Below, one piece after another: positions 23,579 to 36,390 of a DNA stretch of 64,000 bases (positions are counted from its first letter, which is position 1; every line of letters begins with the position of its first letter). The notes below the pieces were generated by a model. That model did no database searches. It was not told the DNA's origin and saw only the letters and a list, made by a program, of their open reading frames with translations. This DNA comes from Endocalyx cinctus (taxonomy: Eukaryota > Ascomycota > Sordariomycetes > Amphisphaeriales > Apiosporaceae). The translations under genes were made by a program, and so were the position numbers. The stretch is taken from the NCBI GenBank assembly GCA_001600455.1, contig BCKC01000013.1, positions 310,001-374,000 of the forward strand, read 5' to 3'.

Positions 23579-26500
23579 TCAGCGAATCTCCAATCTCGCA
23601 GGCTTGAGACCGTCAGCAATATCCTCCAGACTCGTGACGTTTTCCTCAGTCCAACCATACAACCAGACCATATCCACATTCTCGTACCACGTCGTCTGAC
23701 CATCCGTCCTCTCTCTGAACAACGACAGCAACGAACATCCCCCAACTAGCGCTACCGCTAAGCCCTCTTCGGCCACGCCCGCGAGCGCGAGCCCGAAATA
23801 TCCCTTCTCAGTATAGATTAGGTCTACTTCGTACCGCTGAGCTCTCTCCATCTTCCGGCAGATGGAGAGGTCAAAGTCCTGCCGGGCCTTCGACCGAGCG
23901 TCCCACGCGGCCACGCGGCTTTGCAGATATGCCGGTGCGTGTTTGGAGTTGGCCGGTGTCTCGTCGTCTGTGAGCAGCTTCCATGCCAGAAATGCCGCAA
24001 TGTCAACATCGTTACCCGGAGACTCTCCGTACGAACTGAGAAACGTGGCCAACAAGGCTTGTCCGTTCGTGAATTTCTGGGAGGGGGTTTTTGCCGTTTC
24101 TGGCGTTTCTCGGCCCTTTCCAACAATTGGACACATGTCGTAGATGCCACGTCTAAACCTCGCCATGGCCTGAACGACCTGCTTAACTATGTTATATGTG
24201 TCCTTTTCCTCGGTGATGGATACCTTTAATGCCACCCTATCGAGAATGCATCCATCTACGTAGAGTGATAATGGAGATGTTACTGGCCGCCCATCGATGA
24301 AGTTCTCATATAGTGGCAGTGGATGATCAAATGGATTGATGGAATCCAGCGATCCACTCCTCTCTGTCACCGGCCGCGTGAAGTCCAATGCCCAAGAAGG
24401 AAGACCATTGATTTCCGAAGGGCTGCGGCGGTTAGTTAGGTAGAGAAGGTCCCAGAGCGTTCCGAGTCTAACGTTTTCGATGATATAGCGATTGGCGTCC
24501 ACGAATATCTCCTTGATGGACCTTTTGTAATCAACAGCAGGCGCTTTGATCATGTTCCGCGATTCTAGGGGCGGCATGAGTCCCAAAGTCGCGAAGATCT
24601 TGTCTCGTCCGTCGCCGGCTCCGAGTGTCGTCATTGCGGTCACCGCAGCAAGGAAATCCAATTCGCCATCCATAGAAAACAGGTCGTCATTCATGACGAG
24701 TAAGGACAGAGAAGGGCTCATATCATCTGTCCAAGCTTTGTAACCTAAAAGCGCTGATTTGAATGTCTTCCAGGCGCATTGCTGTCTTCCGCACAGAATA
24801 ACGCCTCTTGAGCCGGCTAGGATGACCTCTTGAAAAATCCATGCCCGTCTGAAGTAGGATCTCCAACTCAACTCCGTCAGACCCTTTCGGACCTGCGCCT
24901 CGTCCCGCATACTCTGGAGTAATTCTTGCAGGTCTTGTCGCTCATTGATAGGCGTCAAATACGTCGAATCATTGGGGTCCCTCTGCAGTTGTTCGTGTAC
25001 GTGAGATAGTATAGGAATACTGTTAAAGGCAAGCTCCGTGTGTTCTTCTTCTTCCCCGATCCACATTAAGACTTTCTTGGCTTTGAAATAGATCTCTGTC
25101 ATCATGACAACTTGACTGCTACACTCTTCCATATCTTCCTGGTTGATGCACACAGCGTCGATCCATAGAGCCCTTGTGGTAGTCGCTAGTCTGAGTCTCT
25201 CCAGTGCTGCTTTACAATTAGGTGTGATGAGTAGCCGGTCCTGGTTGCATTGGACCGGTACTGTGCCGCGTGGTCCTTTCCACTCATAAGACAAAGCCTC
25301 AAATGAAGGATCCCTGGATAAGTCCATATCGCTAAGTTCAAACGAGATAATGTCGCCTGGCTTCCCTGGATGAAGCTCAAGGATACGAATGAATCCATCT
25401 GGGAGGGTCTGATACTGGTGGCGATCTCTCCTGACTAAGCTCTCGTGCTCGGCTTTTGCCATAGCTCGTTCGTTCCCTTGGCGCAATGTGGCAGCCTGCG
25501 ATAATAGCTTCACGATCTCTTCATTGCCTTTCTCTTTAGCATAGGACAGAGCCGTTCGGCCATAGTCATCTTTGAGACTGAATTCGGCCCCTGCCTCTAT
25601 AAGAATCTTGACTGCCATACTTTCACCCTCTCTTGCTGCTAGGATGAGAGGCGTCCGGTTCTTATCGGCAAGATGGTTCAAGTCAGCGCCGTGATCTATC
25701 AACAGCTCTACAATCGCCGAATGTCTTTTCTGAGCTGCAAGAGACAGAGGAGAGCGGTGAGCTACCGTTTCAACGGTCATTCGTGCGCCTCTTTCTAATA
25801 AGGCCCTACACACGCCAAAGTTCCCATTACGGACTGCCATAATCAACGGAGTCTGCCCCCTGTAATCGGCGCCCTCAACATTCGCTCCCTTCTCGAGCAA
25901 TATGTCTATCACAGCTTGATGGTCTTCTGAGACTGCGTACCACAGAGGCGTTCTGAACTTTCCGTCCTTTGCGTCCGTTCGTGCGCCCAGCTCGATCAAC
26001 AACTTGGCAACATCATCATGACCATACAGAGCAGCTGCGCCGAGCGGTACACGTCCATCATTGTCCCTGTGGTCTATTTTTGCGCCCTGTTCTTGCAGCA
26101 GTCGGACAATGGACGGATGACCGAACCCTGCCGCAACGCTCAACGCCGTCAGTCCACCTTTTTCTGGACGGTCCACTTCGGCATTGTGGTCGAGAAGCGT
26201 GGTGACGGCATTGATATGACCGTTCCTCGCAGCCCTAACGATAGGCACCTTCGCCTTGTCAATCCCGTCAGCACTGACTCCGATCCTAAGTAAACGTAGC
26301 ATTTCTGCCACACGGCCGTTGGCGGCTGCCTTCACCAGCAAGCTGGCATACTTGGATTCGTCTTCGGAATCCTCAGAACCATCGTCGTCGGCCTCCACAA
26401 TGCGAGACTCATAAGATTTGATTAGCTCCACAACCTTTTCATGACCATTGGTATCAGCCAAAGACATCGCAGTATCGCCTTGAGGCGTAGTATAGTCGAC

Positions 26501-28772
26501 ATCGGCGCCGCCATCTATCAGAAGTTCCACGACACGAACGTGGCCTGCGGCTGCAGCGAAGATCAATGGTGTGCTGCCGTAAGTGGTTCGAGTATTTGAG
26601 TTGGCTCCATTCGTGAGTAAGATCTCAACAACATCGTGATGACCTTTCTGAGCAGCGGCACTTAGTGGAGTCTGGCCATCTGAGTCTGCTCGGTCAACGA
26701 CGGCTCCGAACTCGAGCAGTAGCTGCACGATGTCACTGTGGCCGTATCGTGAAGCCCACCAGATAGCGGTCTCCCCGTTCCCATTCTTCAGATTCACATC
26801 GGCTCCTCTGCGAATCAGCAGCTCTACCAACTTCTGGTGCCCGTGCTCTGAAGCCGCGGATATAGCATTGCAACCATTCAAATCCAAAGAATCTATTTCG
26901 GCACTTCCATCGATAAGCTGAGTAACCTGTGTGAGATTTCCATTGGCCGCAGACGTAACCAATATTGTGGCCAAATGAGACCTAGATTGGTATAAAGCCT
27001 TCTTGCTCACAGGTGTTTTGTTAGTGAGCAAACTGGCAACCTTTTTATAACCCTTCTCATTAGCCAGAGCTTCTGGACGACGTCCGTCGGACATTTCTGC
27101 AGCTGGGTTTGCCCCGTTGTCTATAAGTACTTCCACAACCAACTCCCGTCCCTTAGATGCTGCCTTATGCAAGGCCGTCCGCGATTGATTATCCGCTGCC
27201 TCTACATTCGCGCCGGATGCCAATAGGAGAGAGACCATGTCTTTGTCTCCCATCTTAGCCCCAATGATTAGTGCTGTTTGACCTTTTGAAGTTCTGGATT
27301 CCAATGCGACCCCCCGTTTCAACAAATACCGGACCAACTGTTTGTCTTGCACACCAACAGCACAGTGTAAAGCCGTATGACCCTGCGAACCTGTGGCCTG
27401 TAGATCGGCGCCGTGTTCCACTAGAATGCGGGTTGCTTCTCTTTTCCCGCTCATAGCAGCTACCAAGAGTGCAGTCTCTGAATCGTAGTTTCTAGCTTCG
27501 ATGTCTGCGCCACTCTCGATCAGAAATTGCATTGTTTCTGTTTGGTCTTCGAGCGCAGCCCAATGTAACGGCCCGTTTCCGTCCATATCAATCGCGTTGA
27601 TAGAGCTATGATGGTCCAGAAGAAGACGCACTATCTCCGTGCACCCAGCAGCTGCGGCTGCTATTAAAGGAGTTATCCCCTTGCTGGAAGACTTCTCGTC
27701 CACATCTATTCCATATTTAATAAGAAGTGGTACCTTCAAAAGTCTGATGTCAGCAATCTCTCGGCATATAAGTGAGGACGGTTGCGTACCACAGATCGTG
27801 ACTTGCTAAAGGCCGCATAATGTAATGCGCTCGCTCCGTCATCGTCGATGGTTGTAATATCAGCTCCCTTTTGAACGAGGAGCTCGCTAGATATTGTAAG
27901 TAAATATGAGCCGAACTCAATGGCCTGAAGCACAAATGATGCTTCACTCGATGTTGTGGCCAAAGTGGAAGTTGACTCACACTACTGAAGTATGGTCGTT
28001 GATAGCGGCTTCATGCAAAGGGGTCATGCCTCCGGAGTTTCTCACATCAACGTCTGCACCTAATTGAATTAGAGCTTGCAGCGCTTCGAGTTGTCCTGTT
28101 GAGCATGCCAAATGTATCGGGGCAAGTCCTATGCAGCAATTCCGGTCAGTCGGCTGAAGCGCCCTGAGTGAAAGTCTTGAGGGAGGAAGTTTGGTCAAAG
28201 GAGATAAATCCACTATCTACAAGTCTCTTACCATCATTGTCGAGGTTGTTGATATCAAAGTTCAAGGAGTGTAAAACTTTGATAGCTTCGCAGTTGCCCA
28301 TTCTGGAAGCTTCCTGCAAAAGACCTCTACCTTGATCGTCAGGGCAATTGACATTAGCGCCGAGATCGATCAACCGCTTAATTGCTTCGGTATGTCCCCA
28401 CGACACTGCAAGGAAAAGCGCGGTGCAGCCAGCATTGTTCGTCGCTTCCAAATTAGCATTGGCACCAGCGACCAAAGCAATGATCTCGCAATAGCCGCCA
28501 CAGGCAGCTAGCTGAAGAGCAGTAGCTTCGTGTAGTCCAACCTTAGTTTCGACGTCGGCTCCCTCGTCTAGTAGCAGTTGTGTGATATACTCATCACCTT
28601 TGAGTGCGGCCCACGCTAGCGCCTCGCCTTTACTCAGGTGCTCGCCGGTGGGATTATATCCTTCGTCGAGTAATAGCCTGCCTAACTGCGATGAACTGTC
28701 TACCACGTCGGATAGCAGTGAGTGAGTTTCGTCCTGCCGAGAAGCGGACTTTTGCTTGAGAGAAGAGCTCAT
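23579..28772 (-). CDS. Ankyrin-repeat protein with C-terminal HET domain
   Basis: Four exons join in frame: 28772-28232, 28128-27981, 27886-27790 and 27733-23579. The introns are 103 bp (GTAAGA to ATAG), 94 bp (GTGAGT to CTAG) and 56 bp (GTACGC to GAAG). Two have CTGAC branch sites. The product is 1646 aa. Residues from about 60 to about 1025 are ankyrin repeats (many G-x-TPLxxAA units). The HET domain follows at about 1075-1230, with FEALSYEWKG, LWIDAVCINQ and EIYFKAKKVLMWIG blocks, then a family tail. HET domains trigger heterokaryon-incompatibility cell death; ankyrin arrays bind proteins. Here the HET module follows the repeats. The third acceptor was chosen because it preserves the ankyrin register. 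Confidence 0.85.
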
Positions 28773-29147
28773 GGTACTGCTTGGAGTAAGTAGTCTCTCG
28801 GTTGGTATATCTCCACGATGCTTCGTTTAAATCTGGAAAAAGAAAGGGGCTTCAAGTTGTCCGTGAGTTCGTGAGTTCGTGAGTTCGTGAGTTCGTGAGT
28901 TCGTGAGTTCGTAGCCTCAGCCGATCTTGGAGAATGAAAGAGAAAAGTCATGTTACGGTGAGTTCGGTGCCTGGAATATGCTTCTCTCAGCCTGATTCTC
29001 ATTTTGTTTTCTCGTTGACAGGTTTATGTTCTTACTCGGCACCGAGCATTCTAGGTCAGTATTGATTCGCTCGTTTATGGATGGGTCCGTCTGACAGAAC
29101 CCACTTTAAAGCCCCTTCCCCCTTGCAAGCATGGCGCAGTCTGACAC
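28773..29147. promoter_or_regulatory. Upstream region of the ankyrin-HET gene with octamer repeat
   Basis: Holds the GTGAGTTC octamer array (28861-28912) about 90 bp upstream of the start codon. A minus-strand frame runs through the array and ends at the start codon, but is probably not a gene. Confidence 0.4.
28861..28912. repeat. Octamer repeat (GTGAGTTC), about 6 copies
   Basis: Perfect 8-bp units in tandem, in the presumed 5' leader of the ankyrin-HET gene. Confidence 0.95.
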
Positions 29148-29443
29148 TGAGGCTCAATAAGGCAGAAAAGTGCCTACGACTCAAAACAAAGTATATTTAA
29201 AAAAGTTTACTGTATAAAGACATTATATTTATCTCCCCCTTTTTTCCCCCTTTATTATTCTTTGATAAAAATTTATAAAAATAAGTTACCATAATAATCT
29301 ATATTAACGTTGTTTTATTTATATTATAATATTTGTCCTTTAGTTAAAAAGGGGGTAAATATAGTGCTTTTATACAATAGAAAATTTTAAATATACTTTG
29401 TTTTGAACCGTTGGCACTTCTCGGCCTTATTGAGTCCCGTAAT
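29148..29443. mobile_element. Foldback MITE with about 100-bp terminal inverted repeats
   Basis: The left arm (GGCTCAATAAGG, then CAAAACAAAGTATATTTAAA) is matched by the right arm in reverse (CCTTATTGAGTCC and TTTAAATATACTTTGTTTTG). Similarity continues inward to the C-rich CCCCCTTTTT and its complement. The centre is AT-rich with no ORF. Confidence 0.85.
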
Positions 29444-31189
29444 TAACTGGAACTCGGTACGGCACTGACTTTGTCTAGCTTGCCAGAACGACTTGAGAAG
29501 AAGGGCCTTTGAGCCAATACACACCCTGTTTGCAGTTTATACGGTTGCAAGAGAGAGAAAAAAACTCATAGAAGTTGCTCAGAGGAGTCGGTCTACTTAT
29601 AGAGACATCTAATTGAAGCCCTTATCCGCGAGAAAATTAACTAGTACCGTTTTGGAGATGCAAATTAACAAGTTTGACGGCGTTCCATGAGAACATTATA
29701 CAAATTGGAGACGTTGCGCTTCGGTGGCCCAGTGTTTCTGTGAATGTTTTGTCCTCACGTAAAACGTGTATACTCGGTAATTTTTTCACAAGAAATTAGT
29801 TACGCTTCCTCATCTTACAGTAACTTCGGAGATAGTGTCTTCAGGAAATCTGCCAGACAGCAAGCACACTGTCAAATAAGTTGAAACTGGAAGACTTCTG
29901 CTATTGAATACGTCATTCTATAAACATCACCAAAAAATTAAAGGCTTATTATACTCTAAGGTAGCACGTCTATCCCCAAAATGAGCATGCTTTACTTATG
30001 ATATATACACAGCTTCTTTATTCTCTTTGATAGATAAGGCACTCTGTTTTTGCAAGTGACTTTCATGGCTTCTTGTGCAGTAACATATTTGTGTATGCTC
30101 TTATTTTATCGTCTTGATAGTATTCTTTTCCCTGCGCTCGTGTCTTCTTTAACTTTGATTTGCATTGACTCTCAACATCTCTCTAAAATGATCGATGTAA
30201 TCCTCACTATAATATGTAACAGCTTATACAATACCAAGGCAAAATCTGTTCAACAGTGAACAGGTAGATAGACTCCAATCCCAAAATCATACCTTCCGGG
30301 CACCGGTCACATGCTCACATATAGGATATCATCTACCATGATGGCAGACGTCACACCCAGTCAATACTCTTAATTATGATTCACTGTATCAAGAAATCTC
30401 ATGTTCAAATACATTAAGTTCGCCATCTTAACCTGACCAAGTCTAAGTCTTACTCTTTCCTTACTAAATTGATTGTCTTAAACAAATACTTTGCTGGCCC
30501 ATATAACATATTCTGATGTAACAAATCTTCATTAGAATTGTACGTTTTCCAACAGGTAATGTACTGCGGATCCAAATACGCATAGAAAATTGCTTGTTTG
30601 GATCCCACTTTGCTATGCTTAAAAATGGCTAGCTGATCGTCCCTGCTTCATCCCAAAAGTAACTAGTAGCTTAATATTCTGGACGGGCATTAGTTCTGTG
30701 AGCATTTTGCGGACGAACCAGTTTGACAGCAGCCCCACCTGTTCTATCCGTTCCGAAATTTTCAAAACGTAGAGAAGTGGGACGGAACGGATTAACACCT
30801 GTGCCGTTGTCAGCACCATGAAAGCGTAGCTGGACCGAGCAGGAATCAATAAATCAATCAATCACCCCAACGCTTAGAATGGTTAGATATATCGTTCGGC
30901 TGTGGTGCATATTTTCATTACGTTGATCTGCAAATTCGTTCACTATGTATTTGTACTACAGTACCGCTTCTTAATTGATACAGCATATATGCAGCTCCCT
31001 CGATCACCAAGTTCTAGCTTATTGAGGAGTCTTAGAAAGGACTCATCCTCCCAGGCGTATGCGCTTCCCCCTTACCCATAGCATAACCTTTTTTGCACGG
31101 TCTTAGCTACCTAATAGTGTTTACTAGCCTAATTATTTACCCTCAAGCCAGACCGCCGACTTTCGTTGTTTTCCATCCCGATCGGTAGC
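29444..31189. other. Intergenic with one dispersed repeat
   Basis: Holds the 30605-30765 repeat copy. A 69-codon plus frame at 30050-30259 is hydrophobic but unsupported. Nothing else seen. Confidence 0.4.
30605..30765 (+). repeat. Dispersed repeat, copy 2 (pairs with 18021-18155)
   Basis: Same ordered words as copy 1. The minus strand here is open for 80 codons (30861-30619) with a VGLLSNWFVRKMLTELMP stretch, so the repeated unit may be part of an old gene. Family not recognised. Confidence 0.75.
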
Positions 31190-33734
31190 ATGGCAACGAT
31201 ACGAGAATCATCTCCANAAACCGCAGCGTTTGAGAAGTACTCTCAATGGGCATTCGACTTAAATGAGACTACGTCACAACACGCCAATCTGGAGCGTGAT
31301 GAGCTAGCCGCATTAGAAAAGGACCGTGAGATCTGGCAAAATGAAATCCGTATTCGGCAAAACGAGATTCGCGAGCTGCAAGATCGACTTCACAAACGGA
31401 GCCAAGAATACGAGAGCGCTAAGAAGCAGCGGCGGCGGACCTTTAGAAAGCAACTAGACGCCCACGTGCAGCAATATCTTCTTTACGGGGCCGGATCGAG
31501 AAGTCATCAATGCGAAGTTGTTACCGATGCGCACCAGCTATCAGGTCCTACCGACCCCGAAGATACGGAATATGGCCAACGCGATCAGAATTCTTCATTT
31601 GGGGCTAATACGCAACCGGGAGAGGTTACCTATTCGCACGGTCAAGAACAAGAGGCTTCAAGAGAGAACGACGGCGCTACGGCTTCACGGCAGTCACGAG
31701 GCGAACTAGTTAGGGAGTTCCGGTCACGTAAGCGTTGCGTATGTGCCACTACGAAGTATGGAGATGCACCGTCCACTAATTTGCTGGTAATAGAGAGAAG
31801 TAGAGAGCGTGGCTGAGGAGAGCACCGAAGCGTCGCGAAAACGGCGACCAGAAGACTCCAGCAGGGAGCACCCCACGCTACAAGAAACCATCAGCTTTGA
31901 GGATGTCTTTGGAGGCGGCAATCCCCGGAGAAAGCACTTCATCGTCTCGTTCCCGGATGGTTCCGACAACTGGTTCATCCTCTACTGCAGGGAACACGAT
32001 CAATCTTTCGGTGCCAACCCGCTCAATGGGGCAGGAAAACATCTCAACGGCAAAAGTCATGGCGGAATATCGAGAAAGCATAAAGTAGCCATCCAGAAAC
32101 TCGGAATTCGCGTCCTGGACTGCAGCCCCNAAAGGGCAAAGCAGAACAACGCTGCGTTTCTTCGGGGCACGGAAGCATCCGAATGTTTGACGGGAAGACG
32201 GATAAGTGAACATGTGCATAATATCGAAGATGCTGTGCAGTCAATCACGGAGCCTGGTCTGCGGCAGNAAAATACCCCCGAAGCGGTCACTAATCCTATG
32301 ATTGGGACNATCTATCGCGTATACTGGCATACTTCGAGAGCCTGGTTCGCGGCTGTGATACTCCCTACTGGGAATTTCAGCGAGATTGGCATGAGAGGCT
32401 CCATCATTGATACAGACTTGATGGAATCCATCCCGGCATGTTATCGCTTCGACGAACATGCACGGCAGTTCTGTGGATGGGGAAGCGGTTACGAAGATCA
32501 TGGACCACATGTGATCAAGAGGAAATTTCCCGTGATGTTTTTGGACGGTCTGAATATACCATTAGAAGGAGATTTCGAAACACCCCAAGCTAAAGTATTT
32601 TCCTGGGTCTCAGCTGGACATCTTGGGAAATACGACCCCCAAGATGCCAACTCCCGCCACGTCCGCGGCCACAGGGCCGCCTTAGAATTCGGCTCCAGAA
32701 TGAAGGCCCTTGAAGAAGGCGCGCAAAGGGATGTCTCGAATGTTGAAAATATCGGTATGTTGTCCCCGGTGACTTCGAATGCTATCTATTTATACGATAT
32801 ACTGACGGGATAGGCAGAGGGCACCCGACAGGTATTGGATGTGTCATGCGTGCGCAGGTCGTCCCATGATGGAAGCTCTGCCAATATAAACCGTGATTAT
32901 GAAGGAGGCACTGATAGCGTTCAGAACGTGTACCCATTCACCGTTTCAATGGCAGATAATGCTCCGTCAGGCCCTCGTAGGAGAATTTCTAGGGAGGCTA
33001 ATAACTCTCCGGATTCGAATCGTGATGACTATCATTTGCCTGATTCGGATAGCTCTATAGTCGAGAACACGTGCTGCGATACGCAGTTAAAGAAGGGTAT
33101 CGAGATCTTCCAGGAATCACTCACGGATCCTCAACGCGGTACCAGTCTAGATGGTGGTGCGAGGAGGGCAGACTGCATTGGTTTCACGCCGGTAGCCAAG
33201 CAAGATGTGACTACCTCGCAGGCCAACAGACTATGCCATGATAAACAATATGCGACGAGGCTGAGCTGCTCAGCGCCTGGAGAGCATTCTCTTACCAGAA
33301 ACACAGCAACGCCATCCGGGGAGTGTTTTGGGCCGATGAAACATGGGCGACTCATACCGTCCTCCGCTGGGAACATAATAGTAATATCTAATGATGATCG
33401 AGTTGATGTGGGGGATGAACGCGGCGAGAGAAACGGAAATGTGGCCAAGGATATAGGCTTAGGGGCGGAGCGAACAAGCAGCTTTGAAATACCAAATCCC
33501 GATAATGTACCAAAGGTCCATCCGAGAACTCAGATCCAAGACGGCGAGTTGGTGAATAGCTCAGCCCAGAGAATGAATGACGCTAGTTTTCAGACCCGGC
33601 CACACGCGACATCAACCTGGAAAGACCCTCCCTCGCAAGTAAGAGAGCATACGTGTATGCAAGACGAGGACAGCGCACTTGTGAATACCGCTAGATCGGC
33701 TCTCGAGCTGGATTCTGTTCAGCCGCATCATTAG
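31190..33734 (+). CDS. Orphan fungal family protein: coiled coil, Cys/His motif, disordered tail
   Basis: Three exons (31190-31727, 31804-32754, 32818-33734) join in frame. Introns are 76 bp (GTAAGC to GTAG) and 63 bp (GTATGT, branch CTGAC, acceptor GCAG). The product is 801 aa. Residues about 25-95 are a charged coiled coil. A compact C-x2-H...H-L-x3-S-H segment (ILYCREHDQSFG then KHLNGKSHG) looks like an atypical zinc finger. A later block reads YRVYWHTSRAWFAAVILP and GWGSGYEDHGPHV. The last 300 residues are low-complexity. The architecture recurs in uncharacterised fungal proteins. Four N bases fall in the gene, each affecting one codon. Function unknown. Confidence 0.7.
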
Positions 33735-34088
33735 AGAAACCATATTAAGAAAGCCTCCGCCGATGGCTCATTCCCGAAAGATAGGCTAAAAAAGCTATCA
33801 CGAGGATATCGGGGCACGCGCGAAATCATGGTACAGTCGCCGCAACTAAAAAAGGTCACTCGTTGTATGAGGGCGCAGTTATTCGTGTTCGAGCTGGGTC
33901 CTCTCGAACTATGTTTCGATGGCTTCCAGAAGTTCTTGTTCCTCATATGGGGTTGTCCGTGAAAGGCCCTATTCTACTGTGAACAGTTTACCTAGACCCT
34001 GATGTATATTCGGTATAAATGAGGCCTTATATTATAGGCTTAAGCTCAACCTAAAGCTCACTATTCCCCATCGTCATCATTATTATGT
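33735..34088. other. Intergenic, nothing recognised
   Basis: Short overlapping frames only. Confidence 0.35.
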
Positions 34089-34903
34089 GTGCACGATGTC
34101 GGGTCTAGATTGAAGGGTAAGCCTGGCCGGGCGTGGGTTCGGCTGAAGCGGGCCGGCATATACCCGGCCCTCGCTCGCCTCATCCAGGACGCCTCGGTAC
34201 AGGACGAGGACTTATATTACCACGCGATCAACAAACTCGGAGCCGAGGCGTGCAAGACGTACTTAATCGAGGGATGGAGGGAAATGGTTGGGATTTTGAA
34301 AAAATCTCCACTATGGAACCATAGCCAGGCGCTTGCTAGAGAATCACCCAAATTCAACAAACTTTGCGAATTCGATGGAATGATCTCGTATAGAAATCGA
34401 CCACCGGTTAAAGACGATCCCAGCGCCTCAGACGGAACAAACATTCGTCACATGATAGTACTAACAGAATCTCCTTGATCACGTATATGCTACTTGCCCA
34501 TGCATATAAAGATGTGAAGGTGATGTTAATCAATGCCGCAACGAAGAACGATGCAACGGATAACAGTGGTTACGGCAGAAGTCAAATTATTAATGACCTA
34601 AACTCGCCCTATGACCAAGATTCCCCGAACAAAATTATCGTCTCGACCTATTTCATTTGTGGGGTAGCGCTAAACCTACAGAGGGCAAATTATTGTGTGA
34701 TGATGGAACCGGCTAGCACGATAGATGCTGAGAGACAGGCCGCCGCGCGGGTTAACCGACGAGGACAAGAAATGAGACCCGTTACAGTTATGTTGTACGA
34801 CGATCACAACTTTCCCGAGTCAGTCCGACTTTCCAGGAGGGCTAACCATGACAAGATGTTGTCGTGGAAAGAGAATGGAATACCCTGGGATAAGTTTATG
34901 TAG
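34089..34903 (+). pseudogene. SNF2-family helicase C-terminal fragment, frameshifted
   Basis: The first frame (34089-34478) ends ...HMIVLTESP; a second (34475-34903) continues with ITYMLLAHAYKD, so one base has been lost around 34474-34478. The second frame has the SNF2 helicase C-domain: VSTYFICGVALNLQRA (motif V) and a MEP...RQAAARVNRRGQE box (motif VI). The ATPase lobe is absent, so the gene is also 5'-truncated. A sequencing error could explain the shift but not the truncation. Confidence 0.7.
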
Positions 34904-36390
34904 GGCCGGATTCACGTTTGCAAGGTGAGGACATGGTGATATTACTGGTATAAGGTTAAGAATAGAATAAGAAAAGGTTTAGGTTGGTATTAATGTGCGT
35001 TTAATTATTCTCTTAGTAATATTACAAATATAGATGGAGGACCGGCAGGCGCTTTGATCGTGACATTTACTCCCTCGTAGAAAGAGCTGCTCGTTCCATC
35101 TTCCAATGCCCTTTTCTCCTAATCCGCTTAAAGCACGCGCAGCCTCCCCCGCCGCCTACAATTCCCAATATATGCTATACGGGACGAGAGATCCAATCAC
35201 GAGCGCAACGGGGCTAGGGGCTCCTCCTCCATCCCTATTACAACCCAGAATGCCTTCGGTGCGGAGTTACCGCCTTTCAGGCTCGACCTTCAACAACAAC
35301 AACCTTATATATGAGTTGTCCACGTTTCATCGGCCCAAACGGTGGATCCTCAGGTCGAAAAGCCGCATTTTCAGGCTGAAGAGCTGCGTACCATTAGAAG
35401 TTGGGCTAAATTTGGATTCAATACAGGGCAACCAAGGTGGGGTTCTTTGCGGGCCTAAGCCACAGCAGCATCATCACTGTCAGCCACCCTATAACGGTAA
35501 CTATTTGCACCTTTCCATTCATGTCATGGCAACAAAGTACTTTAGATAAGCTTGTCGGACTTAGTACCAATCATGATAATTATAATAGCGACGATGATTG
35601 TAACAATCAACACTACTGTCTTAATTATATAGAACTAGTATCGATGATGATGCTCACTCGGCGCGTCTCGACTTACGTACTGGCTGGTGGTTTCCGAAAT
35701 TATGTACATATACATGATGAGTTGCGGATCTTCTCTTTACACAATTACCAATCATCAGCACCAGCTTTCATTCCACGTAGCTACATGATTGACATGCAGC
35801 TATCCAATGCAACGTCCCGTTACAGCCAGTTTTGTAAATGACGCGCCAGAAAAGTCGGTGTGTACTTTGCGTCTCGAGTCTAGTAGGGCAAATGGTGATG
35901 CAGCTCTTTTCTAAGTTATGATTGGTGTTAATTAAATATCATTTACGTGTGCTTATACCGGAGGCCTTTCGTTATACGCATGAGACATAAAGCGCGTTAC
36001 TTCTTAAAGCACTAGGCGTCTTGGTCAATTTATGCATATAGTTATCTCACATCATAAACGAATTTTTTAGTCTTACTAAAACTAGTTAGAACAGATGTAC
36101 TACTTATTAGTGTAATAATTATACTTCTACGCTTAAACTAGGTTCTACTCACCACCCTAATTGATAGCAATCAACAAGACCGGCACGAAACCAGGATCTC
36201 AGGAACTGACGTATACTAATAACGGCGGCATCCTGGCCTTCAATTCTTTACACAGATATCATTTTTTTTTTTTTGGTTGTAATTGTTGTTCATATAAGTT
36301 ATTTTTAGCTGTTATAGCTGATCTTTTCATACACAAAGTTTCCAAAGCCTCGAAAAATCATCACGCCAGATATCTGGACATTAGTCTAAT
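34904..36390. other. Intergenic with a short coding-like piece
   Basis: Open frame 35315-35458 ends with EELRTIRSWAKFGFNTG then QPRWGSLRA; its composition looks like a real last exon, but no family is recognised. The rest is low-complexity and AT-rich. Confidence 0.4.

Noticed and set aside
25969..26293. Frames on the plus strand inside the ankyrin-HET gene
   Set aside because: Mirror frames of a strongly coding minus strand with ankyrin periodicity.
32755..32817. In-frame TAG at 32811 as a nonsense mutation in the 801-aa gene
   Set aside because: A standard 63-bp intron (GTATGT, CTGAC, GCAG) removes it in the correct phase, so no lesion is needed.
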